Assembly (NCBI RefSeq): GCF_051014445.1
Contig: NC_135141.1
Coordinates: forward strand, 15,624,001 to 15,688,000
Origin: Colletes latitarsis
Lineage: Eukaryota > Arthropoda > Insecta > Hymenoptera > Colletidae
Length of the DNA: 64,000 nt
Reading direction: 5' to 3'
The notes below the pieces were generated by a model. The model saw only the letters and a list, made by a program, of their open reading frames with translations, searched no databases and was not told the DNA's origin. Numbering within the stretch: the stretch's first letter is position 1; every line of letters starts with the position of its first letter. Shown one piece after another: positions 10,998 to 24,014 of this stretch. The translations under genes and the position numbers were made by a program.

Positions 10998-12642
10998 ACC
11001 ATGCTGTGTGCGAGATTATTGCTCTATATATTTGTTTACACTAGTGTTATTGAATTGTTTTTTTCGTAATATATTAAAACACTTATTGTAGTTAGTAGAA
11101 ACATAAACTTTATTTATTTCACACACATAATTTTTTGCGAAATAAGTGATAAAGTCAAGAATGTCGAAATTTAACATCGCAAAAATATTCGGACAGTGAA
11201 TAACTTACATAAATTTTATATAAAATATACATATTTTTTGAACAGTATTAATATTTTGTAGGTTGACCCTTTTGTCTTATTACTTCCTGTAATCGTTTGG
11301 GCATATTTGTTATAATTTTATTTAAATATTCCTGTGTTATACATTTCCATTCTTGTAATAAACGTTCTTTTAATTCTTTTATTGTTTTTATGGGTGTTGT
11401 TCGAATTTTACGATCCAATTGATTCCATAAATTCTCAATAGGATTTAAATCTGGCGATCGAGGCGGAGGGTGTAACACTTTAGGACAGTTATATAGTAAG
11501 TATTCCTGAACGATTCTCGATTTGTGCTTAGGATCGTTGTCCTGATAAAACTTCAAACTATTGCGTATGTTCGTATTAACAGCACTTTTGATTAAATTTT
11601 GTTTCGATAAGTCTAAATATTTCATCTTATCTAAAATGCCGTGGATAAAAACTAGTTCACCAACACCTGCAGTTGAGATGCAACCCCACACCATTACACT
11701 GCCATCGCCGTGTTTCACTGTTGCTCTAAAATTTTTTAATTTCAATTCTTCGTTGACTTTACGCCATATCGTTCTTCGTCCATCTGACCCAAAAAGATTA
11801 AATTTGCTTTCATCCGCAAATATTACATTGTTCCAGCATGTTTGGTCTTTAGAAACGTAGTCTTTAGCAAAATTTAATCGTTTCTTACGATTCACTTCGT
11901 TTATGTATGGTTTTCTTCGTGGAACCCTGCCGTTGTATCCATGGTTTTTTAATACCCGACGCACTGTGTCGGGATGCACTTTCTTTCCAGATTCTTGGAA
12001 TAATTCGGCAGCTAGTTTTATAGCACTTTTTTACGATCATTCTTTATTTTTCTAACAATCTTGCGTTCTTCGCGAGAATCTAATAATTTTGGACGTCCCT
12101 TTTGCCGAATTGAATCGACTCGATCTTCATGAATATACCTGTGTACAATATCTGCTACAGTACTCTTGCTTACATTTGCCAATTTGGCTATTTCTCGATA
12201 TGATTTTCCCTTTTCTTTGTGGTAAATAACCAGTTGTCGAATTTCAAAGGATGTATTTTTGCCTTTTCGTCCCATATTCACTAATAATACGTCTACTATT
12301 AACGAAGTGAATAACAGTACTGACTCTTGGATGCACGCTAGACGTTATGTTTACAAACAATGTACACTAGCAAAATAACCGACTGGATCCAACGACTTAC
12401 TACAGCCAATAAACTGTTGTGTCCGAATATTTTTGCGATGTTAAATTTCGACATTCTTGACTTTATCACGTATTTTGCAAAAAACTATGTGTGTGAAATA
12501 AATAAAGTTTATGTTTCTACTAACTACAATAAGTGTTTTAATATATTACGAAAAAAACAATTCAATAACACTAGTGTAAACAAATATATAGAGCAATAAT
12601 CTCGCACACAGCATGGTGTCCGAATATTAATGCGAGTCACTG
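10998..12642 (-). mobile_element. TcB: Tc1-type transposon with long IR/DR ends
   Basis: The right end reads GCGAGTCACTG followed by TA (12643-12644). About 230 bp at each side are near-perfect inverted copies (10999-11210 against 12390-12622), sharing the block with CACTAGTGTTATTGAATTG. Within each inverted repeat the motif AATATTCGGACA lies at an inner position, and on the right also at the outer end, which is the IR/DR layout of some Tc1 elements. The outermost 20-25 bases of the left end are missing, so the element is truncated there. The transposase is on the minus strand. Confidence 0.9.
11248..12275 (-). pseudogene. TcB transposase (Tc1 family, DD34E), one frameshift
   Basis: The ATG at 12275 opens MGRKGKNTSFEIRQLVIYH, then a helix-turn-helix (GKSYREIAKLANVSKSTVAD) for end binding and a GRP linker motif (QKGRPKLL). 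A frameshift in an A run near 12027 breaks the frame. The second part (to 11248) is intact and carries the catalytic motifs IFADESKFNLFGSDG (first Asp), FYQDNDPKHKS (second Asp) and SPDLNPIENLW (Glu). Thirty-four residues separate the second Asp from the Glu, the DD34E signature. Apart from the frameshift and the damaged left end this is a well-preserved copy, so a functional source may survive elsewhere in the genome. Confidence 0.93.
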
Positions 12643-13092
12643 TATGTGTGAAATAGTAAATTAATAGATTTGGATAATCTAAGATGGCATTGTAATAGCC
12701 TCTCCCCACCAGAGTGTGTTCACTGACAAGGGGAAAAAGGGAAGGAAAGTTTTGGAAGCGTCACTAGAAATTCGACCATCGTGGCATACAGTACGTTGAT
12801 TGCAAAAAGTGAATTAAAGTTCATCATAAAGTCATATCCATTTTAGTCACCATAGTTATACAGTTCGAATGGTTCATTTATTATTTGGATTTTGTTAATT
12901 ATATCGAATATATTATTTTATATAAATATTCCCGTGTTCGTCATTTCTATCCACACAACACGTTCGCTAATAAAAAAGATACTACGCTTCGAAATTAATC
13001 GAATTTTTGTTCGTTAAACAGAACGCGAAGATATCTACCATCGCGAAGCTTATGGTCAGTCTCGTAAGTATTCGTACCCTCGTTGCTTGTTG
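12643..13092. other. Unique AT-rich DNA
   Basis: No ORF or repeat recognised apart from the TA flank of TcB at its left edge. Confidence 0.5.
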
Positions 13093-13682
13093 AAGCGTCA
13101 AACAAAATTATTAAAAATAAAAAATGAATTTTTAAGATAAATCGACAAAGGGGGGTAGGTGCCTAAATTTTCGGCGAAAAAAAATATTTCAAAACGATCT
13201 GGAAAAATTATTTTCGGTTACGGGAGTCAATTACAATCACTTTTGGTGAATAGACATATATTCGAAATCCTGCCCAGTTTCTAGAAAAAAATTCGAGTAG
13301 GTGATGAAATTTTTCGAAGGAAAAAAAAAAATTTGAAATCGTTTTGGAAAAATTATTTTCGGTTGCGGGGTTCAATAACAATTATTTTTGACGAATAGAC
13401 ATACCCTCGAAATTCTAACCAGTTTCGAGAAAAAAATTCATTACATGCAGAACTTTAAACGTTAATAACTTTGTAACAAAGCCTCCATCAATAAATTAGT
13501 ATTCTTGATTTTCGTCTTATTTTGACTAAAAATAATTATAATTTACCCCTGCAACCGAAAATAATTTTTCCGTGAATGATTTGAAGTTTTTCAATCAAGA
13601 AATTGATATTGTTGATTTTCGTCTTATTTTGGCCTCTAGAATCTCCCATTAAAATGTTTCCCAGGGGTGATCGAACACCCTG
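13093..13682 (+). mobile_element. R1 element, copy 3 (partial, two nested right ends)
   Basis: Begins inside the core (GCGTCAAACAAAATTATT) and ends with a right terminal repeat, TCGAACACCCTG plus TA. Two partial right-terminal segments lie in tandem, at about 13459-13535 and 13595-13682, separated by a short piece of internal subrepeat. The outer one is complete. Confidence 0.82.
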
Positions 13683-14480
13683 TATATATTTATGCAATAC
13701 AAAATATTATTGTATACATTCTTAAAATACATTCTGCATATTTTTCATTGTTAGCGTAGGCTATAAATGTTTAAAATCAATCAATTAAAAATGCTTTAAT
13801 ATGTGTAATTTAGAATCGAATAACGATTTCGTAGTTGTTAAAACGCTAAAGACCTTCGCAGTAAAAATAATCCCTATTGCACGAACCGTAGAACGAAGAC
13901 CAATTGCGAAGGCTAGGGGTTGAGAAACTTTTAGAACCCCATTTCGACTGGCACCATCCACTGCTCTCCCCACAATGACGCTTTTTCTGACGGTTAATTT
14001 TCAGGATACTTCTTAATTATAATGAGACACTTTGGGATCTGCCAGAGAATCCAACGAAACAAACGCGGGGAGGAGATTTATGTAAATCGACGGCTAATGT
14101 CTTCTGGCATTATTCCTTGGGTTAGATGCCGCAAGGGAAGGGCCGGAAAGTAGAAAAAATGCGCACTTTCACGCACACTTTCTCACAAAACATGCCTCAA
14201 CGTGTGTGTTCAGTTCACTGTGATTTAACATTAAAGGACAATGTTGCTTGTAAAATTCTTTTCTGCAGATTATAACTAATATATTATTTCTTGTTAAGTA
14301 TGACGGACAGCTAAGGTTTGAAAAAAATATATTTGTACTTCTATTTATTTCTAGAATTTCGTTATAAACTATTATACGTTCTGAGTGAAAATTTTATTGA
14401 AGGGAAAATTTTATTGAATTGCTTTTTAAAAGATTTCATTGTTGTCTTATTTGAGTAATAGAGACCTTAATATTGTTTCA
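13683..14480. other. Unique DNA between R1 copies 3 and 4
   Basis: AT-rich with a moderately GC-rich centre (13860-14220). No gene recognised. Confidence 0.5.
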
Positions 14481-17400
14481 ATTTTTTTTTTGTCGAAAAA
14501 TTTAGGCACCTATTCTCCTGTCGATTTTTCTTCAAAATTCGTTTTACATTTTTAATAAATCTGGTTGGCGCTGTACAGAAAAGTTGTTTAATACAATTTT
14601 AAGAGTATCCATGAGATCTACATCTCTACTAAATTACAGTGAAATACGTTCACTATTGTAGGAGTTATGGCTGTTTGACAATTGGACCATTTTTATTGGG
14701 TTTTTCTCATTTTGCGGGGTCAAGGAACAACTTTTCGAATATTCTTGGAATTTCTACATATTTTTCGCTAAAATACGAATTGTTTGCCATTTGAAACATT
14801 AAAATCCTCCAATCCATTCAGAAGTTATGATATTTTAAACATTTGCATGAAATTTCGAGGAAGCATTTCTGGTCAGAAATTATATTTTCGGTGAAGAATT
14901 TTTTTGTCAAAAGTGCGTAGGATTTCGGGGATATGTCTATTCACCAAAAATGATTGTAATTGACCCCCACAGCTAACAATATTTATTTCAGAACGATTTG
15001 AAATATTTTTTCCCCATCGAGAAATTTCACAATTTCTCCAATTTTTTTCTAGAAAATGGGTGGGATTTCGGGGGTATGTCTATTCACAAAAAATGATTGT
15101 AATTGACTCCCGCAACCGAAAATAATTTTTCCAAAACGATTTGAAATTTTTTTTTTCCGTCGAGAAATTTTACACCTTCTCGAATTTTTTTCTAGAAAAT
15201 GGGTAAAATTTCAGGGGTATGTCTATTCACCATAAATGATGGTAATTAACCCCCACACCCGAAAATAATTTTTCTAGAACGATTTGAAATTTTTTTTTTT
15301 TCGTCGAAAAATTTTGGGCACCTAATGAGATTTTCGATAAGGAATTTTTTTCTCGAAAGTGCGTAGGATTTCGGGAATATGTATAATGACCAAAAATGAT
15401 TGTAATTGACCCCTGCAACCGAAGATAATTTTTCCAAAACGATTTGAAATTTTTTTTTTGTCGAAAAATTTAGGCACCTATTCTCCCTGTCGATTTTTCT
15501 TAAAAATTCGTTTTACATTTTTAATAAATTTGGTTGGCGCTGTACAGAAAAGTTGTTTAATACAATTTTATGAGTATCCATGAGGTCTACATCTCTACTA
15601 AATTACAGTGAGATACGTTCACTATTGTAGGAGTTATGGCTGTTTGACAATTGGACCATTTTTATTGGGTTTTTCTCATTTTGCGGGGTCAAGGAACAAC
15701 TTTTCGAATATTCTTGGAATTTCTACATATTTTTCGCTAAAATACGAATTGTTTGCCATTTGAAACATTAAAATCCTCCAATCCATTCAGAAGTTATGAT
15801 ATTTTAAACATTTGCATGAAATTTCGAGGAAGCATTTCTGGTCAGAAATTATATTTTCGGTGAAGAATTTTTTTGTCAAAAGTGCGTAGGATTTCGGGGA
15901 TATGTCTATTCACCAAAAATGATTGTAATTGACCCCCACAGCTAACAATATTTATTTCAGAACGATTTGAAATATTTTTTTCTCATCGAGAAATTTCACA
16001 ACTTCTCCAATTTTTTTCTAGAAAATGGGTGGGATTTCAGGGGTATGTCTATTCACAAAAAATGATTGTAATTGACCCCCGCAACCGAAAATAATTTTTC
16101 TAGAACGATTTGAAATTTTTTTTTTGTCGAAAAATTTAGGCACCTATTCTCCCTGTCGATTTTTCTTAAAAATTCGTTTTACATTTTTAATAAATTTGGT
16201 TGGCGCTGTACAGAAAAGTTGTTTAATACAATTTTATGAGTATCCATGAGGTCTACATCTCTACTAAATTACAGTGAGATACGTTCACTATTGTAGGAGT
16301 TATGGCTGTTTGACAATTGGACCATTTTTATTGGGTTTTTCTCATTTTGCGGGGTCAAGGATCAACTTTTCGAATATTCTTGGAATTTCTACATACTTTT
16401 CGCTAAAATACGAATTGTTTGCCATTTGAAACATTAAAATCCTCCAATCCATTCAGAAGTTATGATATTTTAAACATTTGCATGAAATTTCGAGGAAGCA
16501 TTTCTGGTCAGAAATTATATTTTCGGTGAAGAATTTTTTTGTCAAAAGTGCGTAGGATTTCGGGGATATGTCTATTCACCAAAAATGATTGTAATTGACC
16601 CCCACAGCTAACAATATTTATTTCAGAACGATTTGAAATATTTTTTTCCCATCGAGAAATTTCACAACTTCTCCAATTTTTTTCTAGAAAATGGGTGGGA
16701 TTTCTGGGGTATGTCTATTCACAAAAAATGATTGTAATTGACCCCCGCAACCGAAAATAATTTTTCTAGAACGATTTGAAATTTTTTTTTTTTCGTCGAA
16801 AAATTTAGGCACCTAATGAGATTTTCGGTAAGCAATTTTTTTCTCGAAAGTGCGTAGGATTTCGGGAATATGTGTAATGACCAAAAATGATTGTAATTGA
16901 CCCCCGCAAACGAAAATAATTTTTCCAAAACGATTTGAAATTTTTTTTTTCCGTCGAGAAATTTTACACCTTCTCGAATTTTTTTCTAGAAAATGGGTAA
17001 AATTTCGGGGGTATATCTATTCACCATAAATGATGGTAATTAACCCCCACACCCGAAAATAATTTTTCTAGAACGATTTGAAATTTTTTTTTTTTCGTCG
17101 AAAAATTTTGGGCACCTAATGAGATTTTCGATAAGGAATTTTTTTCTCGAAAGTGCGTAGGATTTCGCGGATATGTATAATGACCAAAAATGATTGTAAT
17201 TGACCCCCGCAACCGAAAATAATTTTTCCAAAACGATTTGAAATTTTTTTTTTCCGTCGAGAAATTTTACACCTTCTCGAATTTTTTTCTAGAAAATGGG
17301 TAAAATTTCGGGGGTATATCTATTCACCATAAATGATGGTAATTAACCCCCACACCCGAAAATAATTTTTTCATAACGATTTGACATTTTTGAATTTAAT

Positions 17401-17516
17401 TGTTAATAACTTTTTAACAAAGCCTCCATCAAGAAATTGGTATTCTTGATTTTCGTCTCATTTTGGCCTCTAGAAGTCCCCATTAAAATTTTTCCCAGGG
17501 GTGGCCGAACACCCTG
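14481..17516 (-). mobile_element. R1 element, copy 4 with 666-bp internal tandem units
   Basis: Ends in a full right terminal repeat (GGCCGAACACCCTG plus TA); the left terminal repeat is absent. The unit starting TGTCGAAAAATTTAGGCACC occurs near 14490, 15459 and 16125. The last two are 666 bp apart; the first interval is longer because it includes extra subunits. A block around AATGATGGTAATTAACCCCC at about 15228-15375 returns nearly unchanged at about 17020-17170. Unit similarity is high, so the expansion looks recent. Confidence 0.85.
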
Positions 17517-18427
17517 TATGTAAATGAACTTTCGAAAATTGAAAAGAAAGAAAAATGGCCCCTTCGGTGACCCAGTTGTCCCTAAGCAAAGATGTATTCT
17601 AACAAAGTTTTGCAAGCTAAAAAACAGAATTGGAGCTTGTCCGGAGCAATAGAAGTACGTACGTATCACGTAACTTGACTCGATTGAGTTACAAATAAAT
17701 TCCAGAGGGCCGGTTAAGCCGTAGCCAAGATTTATCACAATTCTAACGAAGTTTGCAGAAGGCTAGAAAAAAAGGAGCTGAAACCCGGTGACAGCGTTAG
17801 AAGTATCCGCGACTGTCTGGATCCGATTAAGTCACAAATATATTCTACACGCATCGAGTGGTTTCCGTTTAAACCCAAAAAAGAAAAATCACCGACGCGT
17901 CGGGGGCCGCGTGGTGTGCGTGAGATTGTGTACCAATAATTAGACCGAGCACGTACACACGGGGGAGAGCACCAGTAACGATCCGTCTAGGGACGATCGT
18001 TTACATAATGATCCCCCCGGAATCCTACGAAAATTAATTGCCGATAAGATCGAACAGTCCCAGGATGGAATAAAGAGAAAGCCGTTAATTGCGCGATCGG
18101 TCTTCGGTTCTGCACTTTACCAGGAAATTGATACGCCTATCGTGTCGCACATGTGCAACGATAACCGTCACGTTATAATCTTTTCAATTTACGTCCACGA
18201 TTCGTTATACCGTCACTTTTTTCCTTCTCCATGTATTTACGTGACACGAAACGTGGGACCGAGTAATCTCTTCGTCATGTCTAATTGGTAATCGCTAGAC
18301 ATCAATATCTGCCACTGGAATTTTCTTCTGGACGATCATACGTAACGGTCATTGTACGATTTCCTACTGTGTATCGAACATGTGACTCGATTGACCTTTT
18401 CGTTATTCTTTACTCTTTTTCACTCTA
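17517..18427. other. Unique DNA with an old tandem duplication
   Basis: Two diverged units of about 120 bp lie at roughly 17584-17701 and 17720-17843. They share TTCTAACRAAGTTT..., GGAGCT..., and ...TTRAGTTACAAATA in the same order. A GC-rich patch follows at 17880-18080. No gene recognised. Confidence 0.5.
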
Positions 18428-18431
18428 TTAA

Positions 18432-19263
18432 GGGGGGAACCTCATGTAAATGGCCTGTTTTTCAAGAATTTTTTGTGAAAAATCTAATGCATAGATTGAT
18501 TTAAAATTTTAGGTATCATTTATTAATATTATAATGTAACATGAGTATTTTTTTTAAGCCGTAATTGTTAATAAGGACGGTACAATGGCGGCTTGAAAAT
18601 GGCATTTTGTAAATGCGCCGTGCAGCGTACAGGTTTCAAAAATGATCCGAAACCAAAAAATTAAGATGGATTCTTTAGTTTATGGAAGAACGCTCAGCAT
18701 GACGTTTTTCTTTTGTTAAAATTTGCAAAATTGCAAAAATGGCGAAGTTATGAAGAAAAGAAGGAGTTTTTTGTTATGAATAATTGTTAATATCAGTGTT
18801 TTAAATACAAAAATAAAAAATCGGAGCTCGTCATGCTGAGGCCAATTATTTATAGAATATTTGTGCCAAGTTTCATAAAGATCGAGTGATTAGTTTTTGA
18901 GCTTTGTTGCACGGCGTGCGAAATTTTGCGTTTCGAGAAAAACGCGTTTAAAGTTTCAGTAATAGAAAAATCGTGAAAAATTCGTAATTCATTTCAATTT
19001 ACCGTGGTTTTTTACTAATCTACGATTCCAGGGCCATGGAACAGATCTTCCTCTTCTTCGAAAAGTTGTGATTTAGCCATTTTTTCTTTTTTTAGAGAAG
19101 CGAGAGCCTCTTTTGTGCAATGAAGACTGCGGCGCTACTGCTATTTAATACGGCGTTTATTTTCACGATCAATGAATGTTTTACTCTGCTGTCCAATTAC
19201 TATACTGAGCTCTTGCATTATTTGAAAGGCGAACGAAAATCCTTCGTTGAATATGCCGGCAGC
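18432..19263 (-). mobile_element. Truncated copy of the TTAA-flanked GGGGGGAACC element
   Basis: Starts with TTAA (18428-18431) followed by GGGGGGAACCTCATGTAAA, the same end as the complete element at 59735. About 832 bp then match that element at roughly 98% by eye. The copy stops at GGCAGCCAAAAAA, where R1 copy 5 begins. The missing half does not reappear after R1, so this is a truncation and not a simple nested insertion. Its last part encodes a piece of the same transposase-like protein on the minus strand. Confidence 0.88.
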
Positions 19264-22041
19264 CAAAAAATTACAATCATTTTTGGTGAATAGACATGCC
19301 CTCGAAATCCTACTCACTTTCGAGAAAAAAATTCGAATAGATACTAAAATTTTTCGTCGAAATTAACGAATTTCAAATCGTTCTGGAAAAAATATTTTCT
19401 GTTGCGGGAATCAATTACAATCGCTTTTGGTGAATAGACATACCCTCGAAATCCTACCCACTTTCTAGAAAAAAATTCGAGTAGGTACTGAAATTTTTAG
19501 ACGAAATTAAAAAATTTCAAATCATACTAAAAAAATTATATTTAGTTAGAGGGGGCTATTATAATAGTTTTTGGTCAATAGACATACCCTCGAAATCGTA
19601 ATCACTTTCGAGAAAAAAATTCCTTACCGAAAATCTAATTTCTGGCCAGAAATGTTACCCCGAAATTTTGTGTGAATCTTTAAAATGTCATAACTTCTGA
19701 ATGGATTGGACGATTTTAATGTTTAAAAAAGCAAATTACGCGTATTTTGATGGAGAATATGTACAAATCGTAAAAATATTCGAAAAGTTGGTCCTTCACC
19801 CCGCAAAATGAAAAAAACAGCATAGAAATGGTCAAAACTTCAAACAACCATAACTCCTACAATAGTGAATATATTTCAATGAAACTTTTTTCCGAAGTAG
19901 AGCCCATGGGTACCTACAAAAAGGTATTAGACAACTTTTCTGTAGAACATCGAACAAAATTATTAAAAATAAAACATGAATTTTTAAGAAAAATCGACAG
20001 GGGGTAGGTGCCTAAATTTTTCGACGAAAAAGAAAAATTCAAGTCGTTCTGGAAAAATTATTTTCTATTGCAGGGATCAATTACAATCATTTTTTGTGAA
20101 TAGACATACCCTCAAAATCCTACTCACTTTCGAGAAAAAAATTCGAATAGATACTAAAATTTTTCGTCGAAATTAACGAATTTCAAATCGTTCTGGAAAA
20201 AATATTTTCTGTTGCGGGAATCAATTACAATCACTTTTGGTGAATAGACATACCCTCGAAATCCTACCCACTTTCTAGAAAAAAATTCGAGTAGGTACTG
20301 AAATTTTTAGACGAAATTAAAAAATTTCAAATCATACTAAAAAAATTATATTTAGTTAGAGGGTGCAATTATAATGGTTTTTGGTCAATAGACATACCCT
20401 CGAAATCCTAACTACTTTCGAGAAAAAAATTCCTTACCAAAAATATCATTTCTGGCCAGAAATGTTACCCCGAAATTTCGTGCGAATCTTTAAAACGTCA
20501 TAACTTCTGAACGGATAGGTCGATTTTAATGTTTAAAAAAGCAAATTACGCGTATTTTGATGGAGAATATGTACAAATCGTAAAAATATTCGAAAAGTTG
20601 ATCGTTCACCCCGCAAAATGAGAAAAACAGCATTGAAATGGTCAAAAATTCGAACGACCATAACTCCTACAATAGTGAATATATTTCAATGAAACTTTTT
20701 TCCGAAGTAGAGCTCATGGGTACCTACAAAAAGGTATTAGACAACTTTTCTGTAGAACATCGAACAAAATTATTAAAAATAAAACATGAATTTTTAAGAA
20801 AAATCGACAGGGGGTAGGTGCCTAAATTTTTCGACGAAAAAGAAAAATTCAAGTCGTTCTGGAAAAATTATTTTCTATTGCAGGGATCAATTACAATCAT
20901 TTTTTGTGAATAGACATACCCTCAAAATCCTACTCACTTTCGAGAAAAAAATTCGAATAGATACTAAAATTTTTCGTCGAAATTAACGAATTTCAAATCG
21001 TTCTGGAAAAAATATTTTCTCTTGCGGGAATCAATTACAATCACTTTTGGTGAATAGACATACCCTCGAAATCCTACCCACTTTCTAGAAAAAAATTCGA
21101 GTAGGTACTGAAATTTTTAGACGAAATTAAAAAATTTCAAATCATAGTAAAAAAATTATATTTAGTTAGAGGGGGCTATTATAATGGTTTTTGGTCAATA
21201 GACATACCCTCGAAATCCTAACTACTTTCGAGAAAAAAATTCCTTACCAAAAATATCATTTCTGGCCAGAAATGTTACCCCGAAATTTCGTGCGAATCTT
21301 TAAAACGTCATAACTTCTGAACGGATAGGTCGATTTTAATGTTTAAAAAAGCAAATTACGCGTATTTTGATGGAGAATATGTACAAATTCTAAAAATATT
21401 CGGAAAGTTGTTTCTTGACCCCCTACAATGCGAAAAACCCCATAAAAATGGTCCAATTTTCAAACAGCCATACCTCCTACGATAGTAAGTATATTTCAAT
21501 GAAACTTTTTTCTGAAGTAAAGCTCATGGGTACCTACAAAAAAGTATTAAACAACTTTTCTGTAGGACGTCAAGCGAAATTATTAAAATTTAAAAACGAA
21601 TTTTTAAGGAAAATCGACAATTTAGGTGCCTAAATTTTTAGCGAAAAATAAATATTTCGAAACATTCTGAAAAAATTATTTTCGGTTGCGGGGGTCAATT
21701 ACAACCATTTTTGGTCATTAGACATACCCTCGAAATTCTACCCACTTACAAGAAAAAAATTCGAGAAGGTGTAAAATTTTTCGACAAAATTCAAAAATTT
21801 CAAATCATTCTGGAAAAATTATTTTCGGTTGCGGGGGTCAATTACAATCATTTTTGGTGAATAGACAAACCCCCGAAATCTTGCGCATTTTCGAGAAAAA
21901 AATTCAGTACGGACGGAATTTTAAACGTTAATAACTTTTTAAGGAAGCCTCCATCAACAAATTAGTATTCTTGATTTTCGTCTTATTTTGACCTCTAGAA
22001 TCTGCCATTACAATTTTTCCCAGGGGTGGCCGAACACCCTG
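19264..22041 (+). mobile_element. R1 element, copy 5, tandem trimer of an 810-bp unit
   Basis: The marker with GTATTAGACAACTTTTCTG occurs near 19925, 20735 and 21545, giving a period of 810 bp. The units are highly similar and each contains ATTTCTGGCCAGAAAT (19638, 20448, 21248). There is no left terminal repeat. The right one is complete (GGCCGAACACCCTG plus TA). The ~110-aa ORFs are by-products of the repeats. Confidence 0.87.
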
Positions 22042-22846
22042 TATAGTAAAGAAGGTAGAATAAGTTAGTAGTTAAATAAATAAAACATGAGTAATGTAAA
22101 TATGTAAACTGAAAATTATACTAAGCCTAGTAGGCAAAGATTAAAAATAAATATTAACATAAACCTCGAATTATATTTAGCAAGCAATCTAGCTTAACAA
22201 TCGCCATTTTCTGATGTATAAAAATAGATACTACTAGTTACAGAATCTGTAATAATAACAGTGCAATACAGCTAATTTATATTATAACATAAGTAATAAA
22301 AATAATATTACCTTGTCAAGAGCTAAATGCGAGTAAGAAATGACGATAACGAATAATGAATAAAAACTTGTCACACGAATAACTCGAATAATAAATGAAC
22401 GAATAACGATTAATTATTTATTCGTTACTTTTATTCGAATATTGTCCCACACGGCTTGAAGCCATTTTATAAATGACTTCATATTCTTCTGAGAAAGCGA
22501 TTGTTAATTTCTTTATCCGTTTGAGACACTTCATACGTGTTTTTAAATGTTAATACAACTCTTTTACTCTTTAAAGATTTATCGCACGACATATCGTCGA
22601 AATGTGGGCTAACTGATACAAATTATTTTAAAGTTGTATTCTCGAAAATGTCCCACAGAAAAGGAACGAAACATCCAGTAGCAATGAAACTTAATAAATA
22701 TATTTCAGCAAATGTGACGAATATAATTTGCAGTGCTCTAAAGAATCTAACGATTACGCGTACTCCAAACAATTTCATCAATGATATCAAATGGAGCAAA
22801 GATAAAATTGAATTTTTATTAGCAAAAATAATATATTTCTACTCAC
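22042..22846. other. AT-rich unique DNA, probably intronic
   Basis: Contains a 107-codon plus-strand ORF (22537-22860) with AT-driven composition, no recognisable motif, and an end overlapping the antisense exon. I treat it as chance. If the neighbouring exon is real, this is its downstream intron. Confidence 0.45.
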
Positions 22847-22953
22847 TTGGATCTGTGTAAAACTCGCATCCAGTCTTCTTGATGGTGACTGGATAGTCGA
22901 CGTCGTAAAATTGCATCAACTTTGACCACTCCTCGGCAGTTACTACGGAATAT
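22847..22953 (-). CDS. Probable internal exon of a host gene (DUSP-tail-like)
   Basis: On the minus strand an acceptor (TTTGTTGCAG, ending at 22954) precedes 107 bp that end at a donor, GTGAGT (22846-22841). In phase +1 the exon reads YSVVTAEEWSKLMQFYDVDY followed by PVTIKKTGCEFYTDP, with no stop and a composition unlike the surrounding noise. The pattern V-x2-E-x-W-x2-L-x3-Y resembles the tail of DUSP domains in ubiquitin-specific proteases, possibly Usp48-like. That assignment comes from family memory only and is weak. No neighbouring exon could be recognised. A second open phase exists, but its sequence (arginine- and serine-rich) looks spurious. Confidence 0.5.
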
Positions 22954-23254
22954 CTGCAACAAAATTTGGAAATATAAATTATAAGATATAAAAAACACCG
23001 ACAAACATACATTTGTACTTAATGTTTTCACATAACGCATGTAGAAACTATTTTGTGTTATTTGTGCACTTTCGTCATTTTTGCAGTATCAAATTCTGGA
23101 AGTACAAAATCTGTAGAATTTTAAAAAGATTGGTAGTTTTCCTCAAAAATGTTTATAGCAACAATACGTAATAAAATTACAATTACATATATCAATGAAC
23201 AACAAATGGAAGCACAAACGATCCATTAAATAAATAGTCAAGCCTGAATCAAAT

Positions 23255-24014
23255 TTCTTTATTTCAAATTTGCTTTCGTCTGAAAAGATAATTTTGCCCC
23301 AAAAAGCATTCTTTGTTTATGTATTCTTTTGCAAATTTTAAATTGTAAGTCTGAAGTCTTCGTCACGAATGAGAAGATAATTGAATTTGAAAAGTCTGCT
23401 ACATACTGTTTCTACTTATGCTAAAGTTCAAATCGAACTTTGTTACAGATATACAAAATGAATGATCAAAGTCGATTTTCTCGAAAACGAAGTCCCAAAT
23501 GAACAACTTTTATTTCGTATTTTTAATTTGTTTTTTTCATGCAGAATCACACTTTTCTCGGTTGCATCATCGATACTGTGCATAATTTGCACTCTCTGGT
23601 GTAAAATATCATCCGCAAAATTTCTGTAATTCTATTAAACTTACAGCTTCGTCAATCTTTATATATTCATAAAGTTGTTATAAAGCTGTAAATGTTAAGT
23701 AATGTAATTCTTATAATTTCTGTATTCGAATCTACTTTAACATAAGACACATACTTTATACATTCATAAAGTTGTTATAAAGCTGTAAATGTTAAGTAAT
23801 GTAATTCTTATAATTTCTGTATTCGAATCTATTTTAACATAAGACACATACCAACAAATATTATTTTATACCGCATTAAGTTAACGCGTGTATAATCTCG
23901 ATACTTGGGCCTTATAATAGTTACGTTACTTTCAGAACTTAAGTATAACATGGATATTTCTATTGTTTAAAATTTTAGTAGCGAACGTTCGAGAAGTTTC
24001 GCGAGTCACTGTAT
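23255..24014 (-). mobile_element. Decayed Tc1 relic
   Basis: The minus strand at about 23255-23420 encodes RRLQTYNLKFAKEYINKECF and, after a one-base shift, KIIFSDESKFE. This is the stretch around the first catalytic Asp of Tc1 transposases. The terminus GCGAGTCACTG plus TA at 24003-24015 matches the outer end of TcB, suggesting that the relic and this end belong to one old element of the same family. The interior also holds a tandem duplication (23657-23850). Confidence 0.6.
23657..23850 (+). repeat. 97-bp tandem duplication
   Basis: Two adjacent copies (23657-23753, 23754-23850), each starting CTTTATA and ending CATAAGACACATA, differ at only a few positions. A recent local duplication. Confidence 0.85.

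Noticed and set aside
22537..22860. 107-codon plus-strand ORF
   Set aside because: AT-rich composition, no motif, and antisense overlap with a better-supported exon.
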